Source: Pseudomonadota bacterium
GTDB taxonomy: Bacteria; Pseudomonadota; Gammaproteobacteria; JAKAQQ01
Assembly (NCBI GenBank): GCA_021819635.1
Contig: JAKAQQ010000014.1
Coordinates: 1 to 9,292 of the forward strand
Direction: 5' to 3'
Length of the DNA: 9,292 bases
A model generated the notes under the pieces. That model was given only the letters and a program-made list of their open reading frames with translations, did no database searches and had not been told where the DNA came from. Every line of letters begins with the position of its first letter. Position 1 is the stretch's first letter. A program made the position numbers and the translations under genes. Shown here piece by piece: positions 6,620 through 9,292 of this stretch.

Positions 6620-7828
6620 TCACCCCGCGGGCTCGTCGAAGGACTCCGCGTCGAGAAGGCGCTGGGCGAAGGCGCAATGGAGGGTGGCTCCGTGGACAAG
6701 CGAGGCCTCGTCGATGTCGAAGCGTGGATGATGATTGGGATGGACGATGCCCCGGGCTTCGTTGCGGCACCCCACGTAGTAGAACGCTCCTGGCGCACGG
6801 GCCTGGAACGCCGAGAAGTCCTCCCCCCCCATGTTGCGCTGGGAATAGTCGATGGCTTCGGAACCGAAGAGATCCTGCGCCGTGCGATCGAGGAGACGCG
6901 TAACCCCCTCGTGATTGACGACCGGACGGTAACCACGCGTGTACTCGATCCGGCATCGGGCGCGATGGGCGGCCGCCACACCCTGCGCGATCTCCGCAAC
7001 CCGGCGTGCCGCCAGTTCCCTCTGGGCCAGATCGTAGGACCGCACCGTCCCTTCGAGCACCGCCTCCCCGGAGATGACGTTGTGGGTGCGCCCGGCGTGA
7101 AAAGAGCAGACGCTGACGACAAACGAGACCATCGGGTCGATCTCGCGGGCGACGATGTGCTGAAGATTGGTCACAATCTGGGCCGCCACGGCCAGACTGT
7201 CTACGGTCTGGTGCGGTCTCGAGGCGTGCCCCCCCCGTCCCTCGACGGCGATCCGGAAGGTGTCGGGCGCGGCCATCATCTGCCCGTAGGTCACCGCGAT
7301 CCGGCCCACGTCGACGTCGCTCCAGAGATGCGTGCCCGCAACGGCGTCGACCCCATCCATGACCCCGGCGGCCACCATGGCTTCCGCCCCACCCGGCAGT
7401 TTTTCCTCGGCGTGCTGAAACAGGAACCGGAGTTCACCGTTCAGGCGGTGCCGCCGCGCGGCGAGAACACGAATCGCCCCGAGCAGCATCGCGACGTGAC
7501 CGTCGTGGCCGCAGGCGTGCATCACGCCGGGCGTACGCGAGCGGTACGGGACATCGTTCTCTTCCTCGACGGGAAGCGCGTCCATGTCGGCCCGAAGAGC
7601 GATCGTGCGCCCCTTGCCGCGCCCCTTGAGACGGGCCACAAGACTCGTCCCGGCGCAGGGTTCGACCTCGATTCCCGCCGTCTCACCGAGAACGCGGGCC
7701 ACGAAGCGGCTCGTTTCGTGCTCCTCGAACGAAAGCTCGGGGTGCTCGTGGAGATAACGGCGCCAAGCGACCATGGACTCCGCGACGGCGGACACGTCGC
7801 GGCGGATTTCGTCGTGGGAATCGAACAC
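6620..7828 (-). CDS. M20-family amidohydrolase (M20D, hippurate/N-acyl-amino-acid hydrolase type)
   Basis: These cytoplasmic dizinc or dimanganese enzymes release amino acids from N-acyl or aminoacyl conjugates. The 402-residue protein shows RYLHEHPELSFEEHET (24-39), RADMDALP (79-86) and MHACGHDGH (103-111, with metal ligands expected at Cys106 and His108). QHAEE (138-142) supplies the catalytic Glu. GRGGHASRPH (198-207) marks the dimerisation domain, MGGEDF lies at 333-338, and HPNHHPRFDIDE (363-374) holds the last metal histidine. Family members more often have QPAEE; here proline is histidine. All expected ligands are present. The GTG start at 7828 has AAGGGG a few bases upstream, and the usual family N-terminus begins here. 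It stands 64 bases after rmuC and 16 bases before the DUF3311-like TTG. The exact substrate is not predictable. Confidence 0.93.
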   Translation of the reverse strand: MFDSHDEIRRDVSAVAESMVAWRRYLHEHPELSFEEHETSRFVARVLGETAGIEVEPCAGTSLVARLKGRGKGRTIALRADMDALPVEEENDVPYRSRTPGVMHACGHDGHVAMLLGAIRVLAARRHRLNGELRFLFQHAEEKLPGGAEAMVAAGVMDGVDAVAGTHLWSDVDVGRIAVTYGQMMAAPDTFRIAVEGRGGHASRPHQTVDSLAVAAQIVTNLQHIVAREIDPMVSFVVSVCSFHAGRTHNVISGEAVLEGTVRSYDLAQRELAARRVAEIAQGVAAAHRARCRIEYTRGYRPVVNHEGVTRLLDRTAQDLFGSEAIDYSQRNMGGEDFSAFQARAPGAFYYVGCRNEARGIVHPNHHPRFDIDEASLVHGATLHCAFAQRLLDAESFDEPAG

Positions 7829-7870
7829 GTCAGCCCCTTCGTTTCGCCATCTTGGTCAACCAACCTTCCG

Positions 7871-7876
7871 AGTATA
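7871..7876 (-). promoter_or_regulatory. Candidate -10 element for the M20/transporter operon
   Basis: In the 64-base gap after rmuC, the minus strand carries TATACT, five of six matches to the consensus -10, about 42 bases before the GTG start. No good -35 is found 16-18 bases upstream in the rmuC tail. This would let the hydrolase/transporter unit be transcribed independently of rmuC. It is a suggestion, not a firm call. Confidence 0.35.
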
Positions 7877-7892
7877 CCCATGCGGGGCGTGT

Positions 7893-9254
7893 TCAGGCGG
7901 CATCCCCGTCCCCTCCGCCTTCGTCGCCCGTCGTCCCTGCGGACAGGGGAAGAAGCGGTCGGTCGGCCAGCGCCTCGGGAGGCTCGAGGGTCGCCTCCCC
8001 TTCCCCGCCCCCTCCGAATTCCTCGAAACGACGCAGGGTCACAAGAACACGGCGCTGGTAGCTCCCAACGGCGTCGTTGTACGCGCGCACGGCCTGATCC
8101 AATTTTTCACCAACCTTACCCCAGTGTTCGAGAAATTTCCCGAGTCGCCCGCGGAGCTCGCGTGCCTGAGCGACGACGGCGGCCAGATTGCGCGCCGTCT
8201 TTTCCTGCTGCCAGCCGTAGGCGACCGCCTTGAGGAGGGCCACGAGCGTAAGCGGGGTGGTGAGCAGGATCCCCTTCGCAATCCCGTACTCGATCAGGTC
8301 CGGGTCGGCTTCGGCGGCCGCACGGAACATCATCTCACCCGGGAGAAAGAGAATCGTGAAGTCGGGCGAGCCCGCGACGGCATCGGGGTAAGAGCGGCGG
8401 ACCAGTTCGTCGATGTGGGCGCGGATCTGCCGGGCGTGCCGACGGAGATGGCCCTCGGCATCGTCGGCGGAAGCCGCCAGCGCCTCGAGATAGGCGTCGA
8501 TGGGCGTCTTCGCGTCGATCACGAGGCTCCGGCCGCCGGGGAGATGGACCACCGCGTCCGGGCGGAACGTCCGCCCGTCCTGGATGTGCACCGACTGGAG
8601 TTCGAAATCGACATGCTCCACGAGCCCGGCAAGCTCGACCACGCGCCGAAGTTGAAGTTCCCCCCAGCGGCCGCGGGCGCCCGGCTGGGAAAGCGCACGG
8701 GTGAGTTCCTCGGTCTGCTGCTCGATGCGCGGCAAGTGGACCTCGGCGAGACTGCGGATCTGCTCGCGCAAAGTAGCCTCTTCCTGAGTTCGCATCTTCT
8801 CGAGTTCCTCGATTTTCTGGTCGAAGCGTCCGAGGGTCTCCTGAAGCGGCCGGAACAGTTGCCCAAGGCGCAGCTCCCGTTGTTCGAGTTCACGCCGGAA
8901 CGTGTGTTCGGCAAGCCCCAGAAACTTCTGGGTTTGTTCGCCGACAACCCCGGAGGAGAGCTGGCGGAAGGTCTCGGTTAGTTTCTGCTCCATCTGGGTG
9001 ACGAACGCCCGTTGTTCCTCAAGGGCACGCTCCGTCAAGCGCGCCCTCTCGTCGAGACGGGCGTTGTCTTCCGCCCGCTGCCGTGTCTCGGCGCGGAGCA
9101 CCTCGATTTCGCCTCCCCGTCTCGCGCACTCTTGGGCGAGGCTCCGGGCCTCTTCCGTGCGGCGACGCCCGCCCCAACGCGCAATCACAATCCCGCAGCC
9201 CACCCCGAGCAAAAAGCCCCCGGTGAGAAAAAAGGCATTGGTCGAAACAAGCAT
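7893..9254 (-). CDS. rmuC: DNA recombination protein RmuC
   Basis: RmuC restrains inversions at short inverted repeats and related rearrangements, and carries a PD-(D/E)XK-like nuclease fold. The 453-residue protein has a single N-terminal hydrophobic segment (about 8-25), a long charged coiled coil (about 30-185) and the RmuC domain (about 190-410). Landmarks of that domain are RGRWGELQLRRVVELAGL (194-211), RPDAVVHLPGG (231-241), VIDAKTP (245-251) and FLPGEMMFRAAAE (303-315). The residues expected for the nuclease core, Glu199, Asp233, Asp247 and Lys249, are all visible. A glycine- and acid-rich tail follows (after about 413). ATG 9254 is preceded by GAGGG about ten bases away. It is the first gene of the minus-strand train visible here. 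Its own promoter would lie partly beyond the window end. Confidence 0.95.
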   Translation of the reverse strand: MLVSTNAFFLTGGFLLGVGCGIVIARWGGRRRTEEARSLAQECARRGGEIEVLRAETRQRAEDNARLDERARLTERALEEQRAFVTQMEQKLTETFRQLSSGVVGEQTQKFLGLAEHTFRRELEQRELRLGQLFRPLQETLGRFDQKIEELEKMRTQEEATLREQIRSLAEVHLPRIEQQTEELTRALSQPGARGRWGELQLRRVVELAGLVEHVDFELQSVHIQDGRTFRPDAVVHLPGGRSLVIDAKTPIDAYLEALAASADDAEGHLRRHARQIRAHIDELVRRSYPDAVAGSPDFTILFLPGEMMFRAAAEADPDLIEYGIAKGILLTTPLTLVALLKAVAYGWQQEKTARNLAAVVAQARELRGRLGKFLEHWGKVGEKLDQAVRAYNDAVGSYQRRVLVTLRRFEEFGGGGEGEATLEPPEALADRPLLPLSAGTTGDEGGGDGDAA

Positions 9255-9264
9255 GCACGCGTGC
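9255..9264. repeat. 10-bp perfect palindrome between the rmuC ribosome binding site and start codon
   Basis: GCACGCGTGC is self-complementary and lies directly against the rmuC ATG, downstream of the GAGGG ribosome binding motif. It could form a small mRNA structure or be an operator, but a 10-bp GC palindrome is not rare by chance in DNA of this composition. Confidence 0.3.
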
Positions 9265-9292
9265 CCTCACGTTGTCTTCGCTCAGACTAGCA

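Noticed and set aside
4949..8233. A 1094-codon plus-strand open frame running antisense through the gamma-glutamyltransferase-like, symporter, DUF3311 and M20 genes.
   Set aside because: The translation is rich in R, G, P, E and H with no recognisable domain. It lies opposite four well-supported genes, and long antisense frames are expected in high-GC DNA with GC-rich third codon positions.
9012..9290. A plus-strand frame of 92 codons at the window end.
   Set aside because: It is antisense to the coiled-coil part of rmuC, with no motif and no supported start.

Overview
The window reads as a high-GC bacterial chromosome segment, most likely from a gammaproteobacterium. The PurE and PurK proteins follow the enterobacterial pattern closely (GSRSDW and SAHRTP in PurE; APRVHNSGHW in PurK), and RmuC and a DsbG-like protein are also present. 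The genus cannot be fixed from the sequence. No RNA gene, CRISPR array, origin or intact insertion sequence was found.

Region 1 (1-879) is an accessory strip, visibly less GC-rich than the rest. It carries a two-gene type II toxin-antitoxin module: a ParD-like antitoxin and a RelE/ParE-family toxin whose start overlaps the antitoxin stop. A stretch without an intact gene follows. It holds what looks like the C-terminal remnant of a transposase, probably IS630-like, about 40 bases before purE.

Region 2 (880-2498) is the plus-strand pair purE-purK. These encode the two enzymes that convert AIR to CAIR in purine synthesis. The genes are two bases apart, and purK starts with GTG. A short GC hairpin lies between purK and the convergent minus-strand genes.

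Region 3 (2531-9254) is a minus-strand train. In transcription order it runs rmuC (DNA maintenance), an M20 amidohydrolase, a small DUF3311-type membrane protein, a sodium:solute symporter of the MctP-like branch, a gamma-glutamyltransferase-family hydrolase without a signal peptide, and an exported DsbG-like thiol:disulfide protein. From the M20 gene to the gamma-glutamyltransferase gene the reading frames abut or overlap by ATGA junctions, which suggests translational coupling. The core four genes look like a scavenging unit: a transporter plus two cytoplasmic amide or peptide-bond hydrolases. rmuC and dsbG probably sit at its edges rather than in the pathway.

I see no clearly new defence or mobile system. 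The points most worth a second look are the unusual start region of the DUF3311 gene, the conserved-looking hydrolase/transporter unit, and the mobile-element scar beside purE.
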